Of a stretch of 14,397 nt of DNA, positions 7,120 through 14,397 are shown piece after piece. The stretch lies in NCBI GenBank assembly GCA_945635805.1, contig CALZCW010000004.1, positions 1 to 14,397 on the forward strand, read 5' to 3'. The notes under the pieces are model-generated. The model ran no database searches, had not been told where the DNA came from, and saw only the letters and a program-made list of their open reading frames with translations. Made by a program: the position numbers and the translations under genes. Position 1 is the first letter of the stretch; each line of letters begins with the position of its first letter. Source of the DNA: an uncultured Clostridia bacterium. Lineage in GTDB: Bacteria; Bacillota; Clostridia; Oscillospirales; Oscillospiraceae.

Positions 7120-7187
7120 GATTCTTGATTAAAGGATTTCATCAAGAATCCCGTGTGCTGCGCACACTCGCATCGTGCTAACGCACG
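7120..7187. repeat. Palindrome-rich intergenic element between mreC and mreD
   Basis: Three perfect inverted repeats lie side by side. GATTCTTGAT (7120-7129) pairs with ATCAAGAATC (7141-7150) over 11 bases. GTGTGC (7153-7158) pairs with GCACAC (7162-7167) over 3 bases. CGTGC (7174-7178) pairs with GCACG (7183-7187) over 4 bases. GCTGCGC also occurs twice directly (7157-7163 and 7187-7193). There is no U-tract, so it is not an ordinary terminator. It may be a dispersed REP-like repeat, an mRNA-processing or stability structure, or a decayed insertion. Copy number in the genome is unknown. Confidence 0.6.
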
Positions 7188-7207
7188 CTGCGCCGTCTTG
7201 TGCAGAA

Positions 7208-8038
7208 TTATTCGTTGGTAAAGTTGGTAATGACGAAGATCTGCTCCAGCGTGTCAAAATCTGCCGCAGGCTCCAGCAGGGCGTATTTCGCAACACCGGT
7301 CTCGTCATAGCCGGCGTCGATCACATAGCCCAGGATCAGATCCTTGGGATAGACCGCAGAGCCGGTGGTGACGACCTGGTCGTTGTTGCGCAGGACCGCC
7401 TCACTGGGCAGATAATTGAGGCGCAGCTTGCCCTCTTCGCCTGAGGCATACGCCCCCTGGACCACGCCGGTATGACCGGAAGAGGCAATGCTGGCGCTGA
7501 TCTCCAAAGAGGTGTCCAGGATCGTCGTCACTGTGGACCAGTTGGTTCCGACCTCCGTCAGCAGGCCCACCACCTGTCCCTGGCTCGTCACGGCGACCAT
7601 TCCCTCCTCCAGGCCGGCGTTGGTTCCCTTGCCGATGGTGAAGGTGCTTTTCCAGCTGGAGGAATCCCAGGAGATGATGTAAGCGTCGCAGAACTGATAA
7701 TCCTCGTTCTGCTTTCTCAGCTCCAGCAGCTCCCGGAGACGCTCATTCTCGCGTTCCAGCGCCGCCGCATTGCGTTCGCTGTCTTCAATTTCATTGATGC
7801 GCTGCTGGAGGTATTCGTTTTTCGCCTCCAGCGCCTCATAGCCGAAAATATAATTATAGTATCGCTCGATCTGCCGCGTCAGGGAGCTGAAGCCGCTGCG
7901 GATGGGCGTCAGCACCGTCTGTACGGCACGTTCGGCCCAGGTGACGCCGAAAAGCGCCGAGGTGATGGCTGTCACCACCGCCAGGATCAGCGCCACGACC
8001 AGGATCACCTTGACGCGGACACTTGTACGTCGTTTCAA
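7208..8038 (-). CDS. mreC: Rod shape-determining protein MreC
   Basis: A membrane-anchored extracytoplasmic scaffold of the elongasome that binds and activates PBP2; 276 residues. One N-terminal membrane helix covers about 10-30 (KVILVVALILAVVTAITSAL). A coiled coil of heptad-like charged residues covers about 65-112 (ALEAKNEYLQQRINEIEDSE onward). The beta-barrel domain follows, with TIGKGTNAGLEEGMVAVTSQ (134-153) and QVVGLLTEVGTNWSTV (155-170), and a second half around VVTTGSAVYPKDLILGYV (222-239). The start is TTG at 8038-8036 with GAGGTG about seven bases upstream; no usable ATG lies nearby. It begins 12 bases after the maf stop codon. mreB does not precede it, unlike the common order. Confidence 0.93.
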   Translation of the reverse strand: MKRRTSVRVKVILVVALILAVVTAITSALFGVTWAERAVQTVLTPIRSGFSSLTRQIERYYNYIFGYEALEAKNEYLQQRINEIEDSERNAAALERENERLRELLELRKQNEDYQFCDAYIISWDSSSWKSTFTIGKGTNAGLEEGMVAVTSQGQVVGLLTEVGTNWSTVTTILDTSLEISASIASSGHTGVVQGAYASGEEGKLRLNYLPSEAVLRNNDQVVTTGSAVYPKDLILGYVIDAGYDETGVAKYALLEPAADFDTLEQIFVITNFTNE

Positions 8039-8050
8039 ATCACTTCACCT

Positions 8051-8626
8051 CTAACAGCCCAGCAGCTTGACGCCCTGCTTGCGCAGCATAGTCGTCAGGG
8101 TACAGACGGGCAATCCCATCACGTTATAATAATCTCCGTCGATTCCGACAACGAACATGGCCGCCAGACCCTGGATGCCGTAAGCGCCGGCCTTGTCCAT
8201 AGGTTCGCCGGTGGCGATGTAGGCCAGGATCTCCTCGTCAGAGAGCTGGCGGAAACGCAGGGTCGTGACCACCGTGGTAGTCTCGGCCTGGTCGCCGCAC
8301 ATGACCGTCAGGCCCGTCATGACCTGATGCTCTCTGCCCGACAGGCGGCGGAGCATGGAAAAGGCCTTCGCCTCCGACTGAGGCTTGCCCATCACCAGTC
8401 CGTCACAGACCACCACCGTATCCGCCGCCACAATGATGTCCTCCTCCAGACAATGGGGAGCCACCGCCTCGGCCTTGCGCAGACTGACCGCGGCGACCTC
8501 ATCGGCAGGAACTCCAAAGGGGTTCATTGTTTCGTCATGGGGCGCGGTGCGGATTAAAAAATCCACGCCCATCCGCTCGAGAAGCTCCTTTCTTCTCGGC
8601 GAGCCCGATGCAAGAATCACACTCAT
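8051..8626 (-). CDS. maf: Maf family nucleotide pyrophosphatase
   Basis: A cytoplasmic nucleoside triphosphate pyrophosphatase of 191 residues that hydrolyses dTTP, UTP and probably modified pyrimidine nucleotides to monophosphates, cleaning the nucleotide pool. It has the full family motif set: SGSPRRKELL (7-16), the HDE segment (30-32), the catalytic aspartate D69 in VAADTVVV, MGKP with K81, DKAGAYGIQG (144-153) with Q152, and DGDYYNVMGLP (163-173). ATG at 8626 has GGAG about seven bases upstream. The gene lies 31 bases behind the U32 gene and 12 bases ahead of mreC. In B. subtilis maf also sits at the head of the mre cluster, and it has been linked there to septum control, so this neighbourhood is conserved. 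Confidence 0.95.
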   Translation of the reverse strand: MSVILASGSPRRKELLERMGVDFLIRTAPHDETMNPFGVPADEVAAVSLRKAEAVAPHCLEEDIIVAADTVVVCDGLVMGKPQSEAKAFSMLRRLSGREHQVMTGLTVMCGDQAETTTVVTTLRFRQLSDEEILAYIATGEPMDKAGAYGIQGLAAMFVVGIDGDYYNVMGLPVCTLTTMLRKQGVKLLGC

Positions 8627-8657
8627 AATACGCTCCGCTTTCTTCCAAAATTCTCAC

Positions 8658-10742
8658 TTATTCCACTGCCCGCAGATACAGTCCGCGGGTGCAGCCGCCG
8701 GGCTCAAAGGGTGCGCCGCTTCGCCATGCGGACAAAACGCCGTCAATCTCCACCGCGTTTTCCGTGGTGAAGGACAGGCGCACCGCCCAAAGTCCAAGGG
8801 CGCGCAAGTCCTCTTTTTTATCCAGCAAATACAGTTTCTTTCCGTTTAATATCACACTGCGGCAGGTATTTCCGTCGCGTACCACGCGGAATTCTTCCCC
8901 GATCCGGTCGATGAGCTTGGTCTGACCGCTGTGGCAGGAGCAGATTCCCGCCCGATTTTTCATCAGGCAGTTTTCCGTCAGCATCAGCGGCAGCCGTCCG
9001 TAGGCCAGCAGCTCCGTCGGCAGGGGCTTAGACAGGTCCCGGATCTGCGGCAGAGACATCTCAAAGGATGCCGTTGCGGAAATCAGCCCCAGGTCTCTGG
9101 CAAAGCTCATGGCGCGGGAATTGAACAGATTCAGTCCGAAATCTCCCGCAACCTCAAAGCCCCGCTGCTTTGCCAGGGCCGCCTGTCCCAAATTGCCTGT
9201 CAGCACCCGCCGCACACCCATGCGGGCAAGGGTACCCAAGTCGGCGATCAGGGCCGCCGTCTCACTGTCATAGACCACCCGGGGCAGCACTGCCGCTACC
9301 GTCATCTGGCTCAAAAGGGGCCTGTAAAAATCCGGGTTGGCACAGATCTCCGAGATGGGTGCGTAGAGCACCGTCGGCTTCATCTTGATCATTGCCGGGG
9401 TAATCTGGGCGGTCTTGAGGACACTGACGGTCAGAAGCGGCGCTTTTTTTGTTCCGGTGAAAGTCCGGATTTCCGTATAGGCGCCGGTCTCCGGCGGCTC
9501 AGCTCTGCCCCGCAGGGCCGAAAGCTGGGCCAGCACCTCACGGCGCATCCGGTTGATCTCCGCCGCCGAAACGCTCAAGCCCCGGTCAATCACACACCGG
9601 GCTCCGGCGCACACATAGGGTGTTCCGCCGGTCTTGGAAAGACGGATCTCCAATTCTTCATGCGTCAACTCCCGGTATTGGGCAGACTCCGGAATGCTTC
9701 CCAGAACCTTGGCCACATTGCCCGCCTCGTCCTGGGCGGCAAGCTGGATCTGCTGCCCCGCCGAGACGATGGCGTAAAACCGCACCGGCACCCGCTGCGG
9801 CTCCACATTTTCATAGGAAGCGCGGGCAGCCTGCAGCAAAGCGGGGCTGCCCTCCTTGGTGCTGCGGACGCCGAACATCTCCGGGCCGAGCTTTCCCTCA
9901 TAATAGCCCTGGGTAAAGCCCTGGCGGGAGAAGATCGCCCGCAGCGCCTGTCTGCCCTGCTCACTGACCTTTCCCTCGTCTATCGCCGTGCGGTAGACGC
10001 TGGTCACGGTGGCCACGTATTCCGGCCGTTTCATGCGTCCCTCCAGCTTGATGCTGGCAACGCCCATGACCTCCAACTGGCGCAGATAGTCGATCAGGCA
10101 ATTATCCTTCAGACTCAGAGGGTATTTTTCCTCAAACCGGTCAAATCCGTAGGGCAGACGGCAGGGCTGGGCGCACTGGCCCCGGTTTCCGCTCCTGCGG
10201 CCGATGACCGAGGACATATAGCATTGCCCGGAATGGCACATACACAGCGCGCCGTGGACGAACACCTCGATCTCCACCGGACTGTTGCGGCAGATAAAGT
10301 CAATGTTTTCTCTGGACAGCTCCCGGGCCAGGACCACCCGGGTAATCCCCATAGCCGCAGCCTGCTTCACGCCCTCCAGGGAGTGGATGCTCATCTGGGT
10401 GGAGGCGTGCAGCGGCACCGTCGGCGCAATCTGGCGGCACAGGGAAACGATGCCGAAGTCCTGGACGATAAAGGCGTCCACGCCCGCACGGGCTGCCGTC
10501 TTGATCGTCTCGGCCGCGGTCCGCATCTCCCGGTCGGAAACCAGGGTGTTCAGCGTCAGATAGACCTTGACGCCCCGCACATGGCAGTAGCGCACCGTCT
10601 CCGGCAGCTCGTCCAATGTGAAGTTTTTAGCGCCCCGACGGGCATTAAAATTCTCGGAGCCAAAGTAGACCGCGTCGGCTCCGTTGCACACGGCGGCGCG
10701 GAGCGCGTCGAGAGAACCGGCGGGAGAAAGCAGCTCAAGCAT
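8658..10742 (-). CDS. U32 peptidase family protein with DUF3656-type domain, RlhA-like
   Basis: A 694-residue U32-family protein. Despite the name, characterised relatives such as E. coli RlhA, TrhP and UbiU/UbiV are hydroxylation enzymes, several with an iron-sulfur cluster. This domain order best matches RlhA, which hydroxylates a cytidine of 23S rRNA; that function is inference. Residues 1-250 form the TIM-barrel U32 domain, opening with MLELLSPAGSLDALRAAV. The signature VFVHGALCMCHSGQC (160-174) continues through GRRSGNRGQCAQPCR (181-195), with C167, C174, C190 and C194 conserved. RMKRPEYVATVTSVYR lies near 240. A DUF3656-like region spans roughly 310-410, and a C-terminal part contains another cysteine group, CLMKNRAGICSCHSG. 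ATG at 10742 has a GAGG site upstream. First gene of the operon leading into maf-mreC-mreD-PBP2. Confidence 0.9.
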   Translation of the reverse strand: MLELLSPAGSLDALRAAVCNGADAVYFGSENFNARRGAKNFTLDELPETVRYCHVRGVKVYLTLNTLVSDREMRTAAETIKTAARAGVDAFIVQDFGIVSLCRQIAPTVPLHASTQMSIHSLEGVKQAAAMGITRVVLARELSRENIDFICRNSPVEIEVFVHGALCMCHSGQCYMSSVIGRRSGNRGQCAQPCRLPYGFDRFEEKYPLSLKDNCLIDYLRQLEVMGVASIKLEGRMKRPEYVATVTSVYRTAIDEGKVSEQGRQALRAIFSRQGFTQGYYEGKLGPEMFGVRSTKEGSPALLQAARASYENVEPQRVPVRFYAIVSAGQQIQLAAQDEAGNVAKVLGSIPESAQYRELTHEELEIRLSKTGGTPYVCAGARCVIDRGLSVSAAEINRMRREVLAQLSALRGRAEPPETGAYTEIRTFTGTKKAPLLTVSVLKTAQITPAMIKMKPTVLYAPISEICANPDFYRPLLSQMTVAAVLPRVVYDSETAALIADLGTLARMGVRRVLTGNLGQAALAKQRGFEVAGDFGLNLFNSRAMSFARDLGLISATASFEMSLPQIRDLSKPLPTELLAYGRLPLMLTENCLMKNRAGICSCHSGQTKLIDRIGEEFRVVRDGNTCRSVILNGKKLYLLDKKEDLRALGLWAVRLSFTTENAVEIDGVLSAWRSGAPFEPGGCTRGLYLRAVE

Positions 10743-10794
10743 GAAACCAACCTCTATAGGATCAGGAATGTGATGATATAAATCAGCAGCATAT

Positions 10795-10803
10795 ATTATA
10801 ACA
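10795..10803 (-). promoter_or_regulatory. Extended -10 promoter of the U32-maf-mreCD-PBP2 operon
   Basis: On the minus strand TGT-TATAAT (10803-10795) is a perfect -10 with the TGn extension. Sequence 17-18 bases upstream (around 10818-10824) shows no good -35. It lies 52 bases before the U32 start codon, in the divergent gap with the phosphatase gene. Confidence 0.65.
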
Positions 10804-10887
10804 TAGGGTTGCGGTAAAATGCTACCGTTTTCGGCAAATTTATAAAAAATTCATAATGCAGGTCAGGAAAGCGCCGTCACTTGGGTG

Positions 10888-10916
10888 TTGTGATTTTGCG
10901 AAAAATGTGTTATAGT
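10888..10916 (+). promoter_or_regulatory. Promoter of the phosphatase-peptidase-mnmE run
   Basis: TTGTGA (10888-10893) and TATAGT (10911-10916) are separated by 17 bases, and TGT before the -10 gives the TGn extension. Transcription would begin near 10923, just before the first hairpin of the leader. The gap 10743-11026 holds this promoter, the divergent one near 10800, and the hairpin leader. Confidence 0.65.
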
Positions 10917-10926
10917 GAAGTTGGTT

Positions 10927-10984
10927 TATCAGCCGCAGTCCGGCTGATATTCCACGGCTTTGCCGTATCCTGCCGGTTTCCGGC
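10927..10984 (+). other. Three-hairpin 5' leader of the phosphatase gene
   Basis: Three perfect short hairpins follow one another in the predicted leader RNA. TATCAGCCG (10927-10935) pairs with CGGCTGATA (10941-10949), loop 5. ACGGC (10954-10958) pairs with GCCGT (10962-10966), loop TTT. GCCGG (10972-10976) pairs with CCGGC (10980-10984), loop TTT. No U-tract follows and about 40 bases remain to the ATG. I do not recognise it as a named riboswitch; it may stabilise the mRNA or be a protein-binding leader. Confidence 0.55.
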
Positions 10985-11026
10985 GCAATCCCTGCCAGAA
11001 ATTTTCTATAAGCAGAGGTGTTTGCC

Positions 11027-11830
11027 ATGTATGAAAGGATCGACCAGATCGTCCGTGAGGCGGGAAGGATCGTTCTCAGCGCCCACCATATTTCCGACAG
11101 CGTGAAGGAAAAGACCTCCCACTGTGATCTGGTGACAAAATACGACACCATGGTCCAGGATTTTCTGTACCGTGAGCTTCTGGCCGCTTTCCCCGAAGCC
11201 GGCTTCTACGGCGAGGAGGGCGATGTCCTCGAGATTGCCGATAAGCGCGGCTATTTCATCGTCGATCCCATCGACGGCACGACCAACTTCATCCGCCACG
11301 CCCGCCAAAGCTCCATCAACGTCGGCTACTACCTGGACGGCCGGATGGAATACGGCGCCGTCTACCAGCCCTACACCGACGAGCTTTTTACCGCGCAAAG
11401 GGGCTGCGGCGCATACCTCAACGGCAAGCCCATCCGCATGAACAACCTGCCCCTGAGCGAAAGCATCGTCATGTACGGCAGCGCCATATACTACCGCCAG
11501 ACCATTCCCCTCACCGCGCAGCTCATGGCGGAGCTGCTCCCCTCGGTGCTAGACTTCCGCCGCAGCGGCACGGCTGGTCTCGATCTTTGCTATGTCGCAG
11601 CCGGACGCGCGGACGCTTTTTTTGAATGTTGTCTGCGTCCCTGGGACTACGCCGCCGCCTCGCTGATCATCCAGGAAGCCGGCGGTATCGTCACCGCTCT
11701 CGACGGCTCCCCTCTCCGCTTTTTTGACCGCTGCTCCGTGGCGGTGGGCAGCCCCCAAAGCCACCCGGAGCTGATGAAACTGGTCGGGCGCGTGCTGCAA
11801 CAGCCCGACATGAAAGGAAGACTGCCATGA
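11027..11830 (+). CDS. Inositol monophosphatase family protein
   Basis: A Mg-dependent sugar-phosphate or nucleotide phosphatase of 267 residues. Metal-binding motifs of the family are complete: GEEG with E63 and E64; VDPIDGTTNF (79-88) with D80, D83 and T85; and RPWDYAAASLIIQEAGG (204-220) with D207. DLVTKYDTMVQDFL (34-47) is the usual N-terminal motif. Substrate could be inositol phosphate, fructose bisphosphate, 3'-phosphoadenosine phosphate or another phosphate ester. ATG at 11027 is preferred because AGAGG ends eight bases upstream; an in-frame GTG at 11018 overlaps that site. The stop overlaps the next gene's start (ATGA), a sign of translational coupling to the lipoprotein peptidase. 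Confidence 0.9.
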   Translation: MYERIDQIVREAGRIVLSAHHISDSVKEKTSHCDLVTKYDTMVQDFLYRELLAAFPEAGFYGEEGDVLEIADKRGYFIVDPIDGTTNFIRHARQSSINVGYYLDGRMEYGAVYQPYTDELFTAQRGCGAYLNGKPIRMNNLPLSESIVMYGSAIYYRQTIPLTAQLMAELLPSVLDFRRSGTAGLDLCYVAAGRADAFFECCLRPWDYAAASLIIQEAGGIVTALDGSPLRFFDRCSVAVGSPQSHPELMKLVGRVLQQPDMKGRLP

Positions 11831-13647
11831 AAAAAGGAAAACTGATCGCGCTGCTGCTTGCCCTCTGCCTTCTGCTGCAGGGCTGCACCTTCTATTCTAA
11901 CCCCGACACACCGCTCCCGTCGGGAAACGGCTTATTAGACAAATTTTCGGATATTCTGGACCAGTTCCCGCCGTCCTCTTCGTCCGATGCCACGGAAAGC
12001 CAGCAATCCGCCGCGTCCCATACGCCCTATACGGAATATGAGCGCGCCGACACTGCCCTGCGGGAGGAAGCGAGCTTTGCCGACATCGTTTACGAACGTC
12101 CGGACGCCGACGCCCTGTGCAAGGCCATCGGCAGCGTCCAGGCCCTGGTGGAAGACGGTGAAAATGCCGATGCCGTCCTGAAGGCCTTTGACGAGGTCTA
12201 CGAGGACTACATCCTGTTCGACACCATGGCCACCGTGGCCTACATCCGCTATACGCTGGACCTCAATGACAGCTTCTACGACGAGGAAAACCGCTGGTGC
12301 GACGAGCAGTCGCCCCTGGTGGAGCAGGCGCTGGAAAAATGCTACATTGCCATGGCCGGCAGCCCCATCCGCGACCGTCTGGAGCAGATGGAATTCGGTG
12401 AGGGCTTCTTTGCATACTATGACGAGCACCAGGTCTATTCCAACGACCGGATCGTGGAGCTGATGCAGGAGGAGTCCGCCCTGGAGACGGAGTATATGTC
12501 TCTGCAAAGCGATATGACCATCACCTGGCAGGGGCAGGAGTGCCTGGTGGAGGATCTGTTGGCGGACGAAACCATGGACTACGGCACCTATCTGGAGGTT
12601 TACCGGGCCTACTACGAGAAATATAACCCGCAGATCTCGGAGATCTACGCCAAGCTCATCCGCATCCGCCGGGAGATCGCCCGGGAGCTGGGCTACGACA
12701 GTTACGCTGACTTCAACTACGAATTCTACTATCAGCGGGACTACACGCCGGACCAGGTGGAGGACTACGTTGAGGACGTAGCCGAGGAGCTGTCCCCCTA
12801 CTACTACACCGCCATCTACGGCAGCTACTACGAAGAATCCATGAGCACTCAGTCGCTTCTGCCCAAGCTACAGCAGACCGCCTACATCCTCGGCGGCGAG
12901 ATCGCCACGGCCTACGACTATATGGAAGCCTATGAGCTCTACGATTTTTCTTCCTCCACCAGCAAAATGCCCGGCTCCTATATGACCTACCTCTGGGCCT
13001 ATCAGGCGCCCTTCCTCTACGTCTCACCCACCGGCACTTCCTCGGACCTGCTGACCACCGCTCACGAATTCGGCCATTTTGTCGACGGCTATGTCAACTG
13101 CAACGCCACCTCTTCCGTCGACTGCGCCGAGATCTTCTCCCAAGGTCTGGAATATCTGACCCTGAGCTACGGCGACCTGACCGAAAGCGAGCGGGAGGAC
13201 ATGAGCTACTACAAGCTGTCCGACTCCGTTCTGACCTTCCTCAGCCAGGCCTGCTACGCCGCCTTTGAAAGCCGCGTCTACGAGCTGGACGACGACGAGC
13301 TGACCGCCGAAAACTTCAACCGCATCTTCCTGGAATGCAATGAGGAGTTCGGCATGGGGATGGTGGGCATGGAGGACATCCTGGCCCCCGGCTGGATCGA
13401 CATCCAGCATTTCATCATCGCACCCTTCTATGTTATCAGCTACTGCCTCTCCAACGACGCTGCCCTGCAGATCTACCAGACAGAGCTGGCCGACGGAAGC
13501 GGTCTTACCCTCTACAACCGGCTGCTACACCTGTCCGCCGACAACACTCTGCTGAATCTGCTGGAGCAGGCGGAGATGGAGTCACCCTTTGCCGAGGGCC
13601 GTATGGCGGAGCTGGCCGACTTTTTTGATGAGCAGCTAACCTATTGA
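11827..13647 (+). CDS. Lipoprotein M3 family metallopeptidase (oligoendopeptidase F-like)
   Basis: A 606-residue zinc peptidase predicted to act outside the cell on peptides. Residues 1-20 are a lipoprotein signal: MKKGK, a hydrophobic stretch, then LLLQGC with C20 as the lipidated cysteine. A serine-rich linker follows (about 48-65). The M3 catalytic centre is H413-E-F-G-H417, with E435 in AEIFSQGLEY as the third zinc ligand. HFIIAPFYVISYCLS (528-542) matches the conserved histidine/tyrosine substrate-binding segment near the C-terminus. Length and motif order match PepF-type enzymes, but most of those are cytoplasmic. The middle is rich in Tyr, Glu and Asp. ATG overlaps the phosphatase stop codon, with AAAGGAAG seven bases upstream. 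Substrates are unknown; nutrient peptide breakdown or envelope protein turnover are both possible. Confidence 0.9.
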   Translation: MKKGKLIALLLALCLLLQGCTFYSNPDTPLPSGNGLLDKFSDILDQFPPSSSSDATESQQSAASHTPYTEYERADTALREEASFADIVYERPDADALCKAIGSVQALVEDGENADAVLKAFDEVYEDYILFDTMATVAYIRYTLDLNDSFYDEENRWCDEQSPLVEQALEKCYIAMAGSPIRDRLEQMEFGEGFFAYYDEHQVYSNDRIVELMQEESALETEYMSLQSDMTITWQGQECLVEDLLADETMDYGTYLEVYRAYYEKYNPQISEIYAKLIRIRREIARELGYDSYADFNYEFYYQRDYTPDQVEDYVEDVAEELSPYYYTAIYGSYYEESMSTQSLLPKLQQTAYILGGEIATAYDYMEAYELYDFSSSTSKMPGSYMTYLWAYQAPFLYVSPTGTSSDLLTTAHEFGHFVDGYVNCNATSSVDCAEIFSQGLEYLTLSYGDLTESEREDMSYYKLSDSVLTFLSQACYAAFESRVYELDDDELTAENFNRIFLECNEEFGMGMVGMEDILAPGWIDIQHFIIAPFYVISYCLSNDAALQIYQTELADGSGLTLYNRLLHLSADNTLLNLLEQAEMESPFAEGRMAELADFFDEQLTY

Positions 13648-13669
13648 ACGATGAAAGGAGACTATCTCC

Positions 13670-14397
13670 ATGGGTGATGTGATCGCCGCTGTCGCAACGG
13701 GCAAGGTCCCCTGCGCCATCGGCATCCTGCGGCTCTCCGGCGAGGGCTGTGCGCAGATTGCGGACCGGGTCTTTACAACCGACTGCGGCAAGCCTCTGAC
13801 AGAGCTTCCGCCGCGCAGGCTGTTTCTCGGTGCCCTCCGCGACCGGCAGGGCCGCGTCATCGACCAGGCCATGGCGGTGGTCTGCCGCGCACCCCGGAGC
13901 TATACCGGCGAGGATACGGTGGAGCTGCAGTGCCACGGCTCCCCTGCCATGCTGGCTGCGGCGCTGGAAGCGCTCTTTGCCGCCGGTGCCCGACAGGCAG
14001 GACCTGGAGAGTTCACCAAGCGGGCCTTTCTCAACGGCCAGCTCGGTCTGACTCAGGCAGAAGCCGTGATCGACCTGATTGACGCCGAGAGCGCCGACGC
14101 CGCTGCCAACGCAGCAGGCCAGCTGAGCGGCGCGCTGCAAAAGAGGATTGAGCCGGTCTATGACCGGCTGACGGATCTTTGCAGCCATTTTCACGCGGTA
14201 TTGGACTATCCCGACGAGGACATTGAGGATTTCGGCCTGCAGGAGCTGGCTGACACACTAAAAACCTCCGCTGACGAACTGCGGGCGCTGCTTTCCACCT
14301 ACGAGCGGGGCAGACAGCTCAAGCAGGGCGTCAAGGCAGTACTGCTGGGCCGTCCCAACGCCGGAAAATCCTCCCTGCTCAACGCCCTGGCGGGCTA
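13670..14397 (+). CDS. mnmE: tRNA uridine-5-carboxymethylaminomethyl modification GTPase MnmE (partial)
   Basis: With MnmG, MnmE modifies the wobble uridine (U34) of certain tRNAs to carboxymethylaminomethyluridine, using folate and GTP. The first 242 residues are present and the gene runs off the right edge. The N-terminal tetrahydrofolate-binding domain shows DVIAAVATGKVPCAIGILRL (3-22), RSYTGEDTVELQCHGSP (76-92) and GPGEFTKRAFLNGQLGLTQA (111-130). The helical domain starts with EAVIDLIDAESADAA. The G domain begins at VKAVLLGRPNAGKSSLLNAL (221-240), with the P-loop at 227-234, just before the window ends. ATG at 13670 has AAAGGAG nine bases upstream. It follows the M3 peptidase by 22 bases, so it is probably co-transcribed with it. 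Confidence 0.97.
   Translation, partial: MGDVIAAVATGKVPCAIGILRLSGEGCAQIADRVFTTDCGKPLTELPPRRLFLGALRDRQGRVIDQAMAVVCRAPRSYTGEDTVELQCHGSPAMLAAALEALFAAGARQAGPGEFTKRAFLNGQLGLTQAEAVIDLIDAESADAAANAAGQLSGALQKRIEPVYDRLTDLCSHFHAVLDYPDEDIEDFGLQELADTLKTSADELRALLSTYERGRQLKQGVKAVLLGRPNAGKSSLLNALAG

Noticed and set aside
7095..7145. Upstream ATG for MreD adding 17 residues
   Set aside because: The strong GGAGGAGGG lies inside this extension, directly before the ATG at 7094, and the added residues are polar and not MreD-like.
8931..10781. Long open frame of 616 codons on the plus strand, opposite the U32 gene
   Set aside because: It is antisense to a clear U32 protein. Its product is compositionally odd and has no recognisable domain; GC-rich codon use on the opposite strand explains it.
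11018..11026. GTG start for the phosphatase gene
   Set aside because: It overlaps the AGAGG ribosome site that serves the ATG at 11027.
1..14397. A defence system, prophage, CRISPR array, biosynthetic cluster or other novel multi-gene system
   Set aside because: Every substantial coding region matches a known housekeeping or envelope family. I found no spaced repeat array, integrase, transposase or unexplained gene cluster.

Overview
This is a GC-rich, Gram-positive-type chromosomal segment that looks like core genome. It most likely comes from a gut or anaerobic clostridium of the Oscillospiraceae type. The evidence for that is the strong GGAGG ribosome sites, extended -10 sigma-A promoters, a maf-mreC-mreD-pbp2 cluster, an HTH-PfkB pseudouridine kinase next to psuG, and a lipoprotein M3 peptidase. 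The taxonomic guess rests on gene content and base composition only. I see no mobile element, CRISPR array, tRNA, rRNA or phage gene, and no convincing new multi-gene system.

Left part (1-2152, all minus strand): the 5' part of psuG (pseudouridine-5'-phosphate glycosidase, running off the left edge) lies 30 bases behind psuK (pseudouridine kinase with an N-terminal winged HTH). Together they turn pseudouridine into uracil plus ribose 5-phosphate. A perfect consensus promoter with phased A-tracts upstream drives them. Behind it is a GNAT acetyltransferase of the phosphinothricin acetyltransferase type, divergent from the next gene.

Middle (2284-4442, plus strand): a small FUSC/aromatic acid exporter-like membrane protein is followed by a Rho-independent terminator. 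The 3' arm of that terminator doubles as the Shine-Dalgarno sequence of a TTG-started LysM-M14 peptidase, predicted to cut the gamma-D-Glu-diaminopimelate bond of cell-wall peptides. A 12-bp-stem hairpin at 4466-4494 separates this gene from the convergent cell-shape operon.

Cell-shape operon (10742 down to 4502, minus strand): U32 peptidase family protein (RlhA-like), maf nucleotide pyrophosphatase, mreC, mreD and penicillin-binding protein 2. It is transcribed from an extended -10 promoter near 10800. mreB, radC and minCD, which often accompany these genes, are not in the window. A 113-base palindrome-rich gap splits mreC from mreD.

Right part (11027 to the end, plus strand): an inositol-monophosphatase family enzyme with a three-hairpin leader overlaps by ATGA a lipoprotein M3 (oligoendopeptidase F-like) metallopeptidase. 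Next comes mnmE (tRNA modification GTPase), cut by the right edge just after its P-loop. Their spacing suggests one transcript.
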